A stretch of DNA of 64,000 nt. Source: Paracoccus sp. JM45. Lineage in GTDB: Bacteria; Pseudomonadota; Alphaproteobacteria; Rhodobacterales; Rhodobacteraceae. This document shows, in pieces, positions 63,936 through 64,000 of the stretch (position 1 is its first letter; every line of letters begins with the position of its first letter). The stretch spans positions 62,001-126,000 of the forward strand of contig NZ_QQVY01000008.1 of the NCBI RefSeq assembly GCF_003590715.1, given 5' to 3'. The notes beneath the pieces were generated by a model. That model was not told the DNA's origin. It did not search any database and saw nothing but the letters and a program-made list of their open reading frames with translations. A program made the translations under genes and the position numbers.

Positions 63936-64000
63936 ATGGCGAACAAACCGTTCTTCCGTCGTCGCAAAGTGTGCCCCTTCTCGGGCGATAACGCACCGGC
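63936..64000 (+). CDS. rpsR: 30S ribosomal protein S18 (cut by window edge)
   Basis: Only the first 21 codons are visible: MANKPFFRRRKVCPFSGDNAP, the standard S18 N-terminus with its Cys-Pro-Phe motif. GAGAGGA lies upstream of ATG 63936. It continues beyond base 64000, in the usual rpsF-rpsR order. Confidence 0.95.
   Translation, partial: MANKPFFRRRKVCPFSGDNAP

Overview
This 64 kb window is a contiguous chromosomal segment of a GC-rich alphaproteobacterium. Gene content and local order (gltA-gltX next to comEC, glpX-recJ, lptF-lptG-lptD-surA-pdxA-rsmA, prfA-prmC, DUF4167 and zf-CHCC small proteins, ureDABCEFG beside urtABCDE) fit Rhodobacterales, of a Paracoccus/Rhodobacter type; the genus cannot be fixed from this sequence alone. 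Coding density is very high. No intergenic gap exceeds about 300 bases, and I see no rRNA, tRNA, insertion sequence, prophage or CRISPR array.

Layout: 1-9.1 kb holds a truncated cation/proton antiporter, a DEAD-box helicase with a long basic tail overlapping lnt, a J-domain protein divergent from bolA, then glpX and recJ. 9.1-20.7 kb holds an MBL hydrolase, an M24 peptidase, an SDR enzyme, gltA, gltX, comEC, a class III aminotransferase, a secreted alpha/beta hydrolase and a TfoX C-terminal-domain protein. 20.7-28.7 kb holds miaB, the queuosine-precursor operon queC-queD-queE with a preQ1-I-like riboswitch in its leader, polA, two small zinc-ribbon proteins, an unpaired ABC ATPase and a HIT protein. 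28.7-36.8 kb holds a GT14/DUF5928 glycosyltransferase divergent from a sulfotransferase, dps, the fatty-acid genes fabD-fabG-acpP, ndk, an AI-2E family permease and an OlsB-type acyltransferase.

36.8-48 kb is a nitrogen-scavenging island: ureD-ureA-(58-aa His-rich membrane protein)-ureB-ureC-ureE-ureF-ureG followed by the urea ABC transporter urtABCDE. UrtABCDE imports urea, UreABC hydrolyses it, and UreDEFG insert nickel. The leader of urtA can fold into a compact structure, and a terminator hairpin sits between urtA and urtB. 48-57.9 kb holds holC, pepA and the outer-membrane/LPS operon lptF-lptG-lptD-surA-pdxA-rsmA. 57.9-64 kb holds a DUF4167 protein, prfA-prmC, an agmatinase-family enzyme, a persulfide-type MBL hydrolase plus rhodanese with an ATTC-N8-GAAT operator over its promoter, then rpsF and the start of rpsR.

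Most of the window is ordinary core genome. The observations most worth checking are the preQ1 riboswitch before queC, the persulfide-responsive operator before the MBL-rhodanese pair, the structured urtA leader, the unannotated His-rich protein inside the urease operon, a GlpX-type FBPase with substituted metal-site residues, and the glycosyltransferase/sulfotransferase pair.
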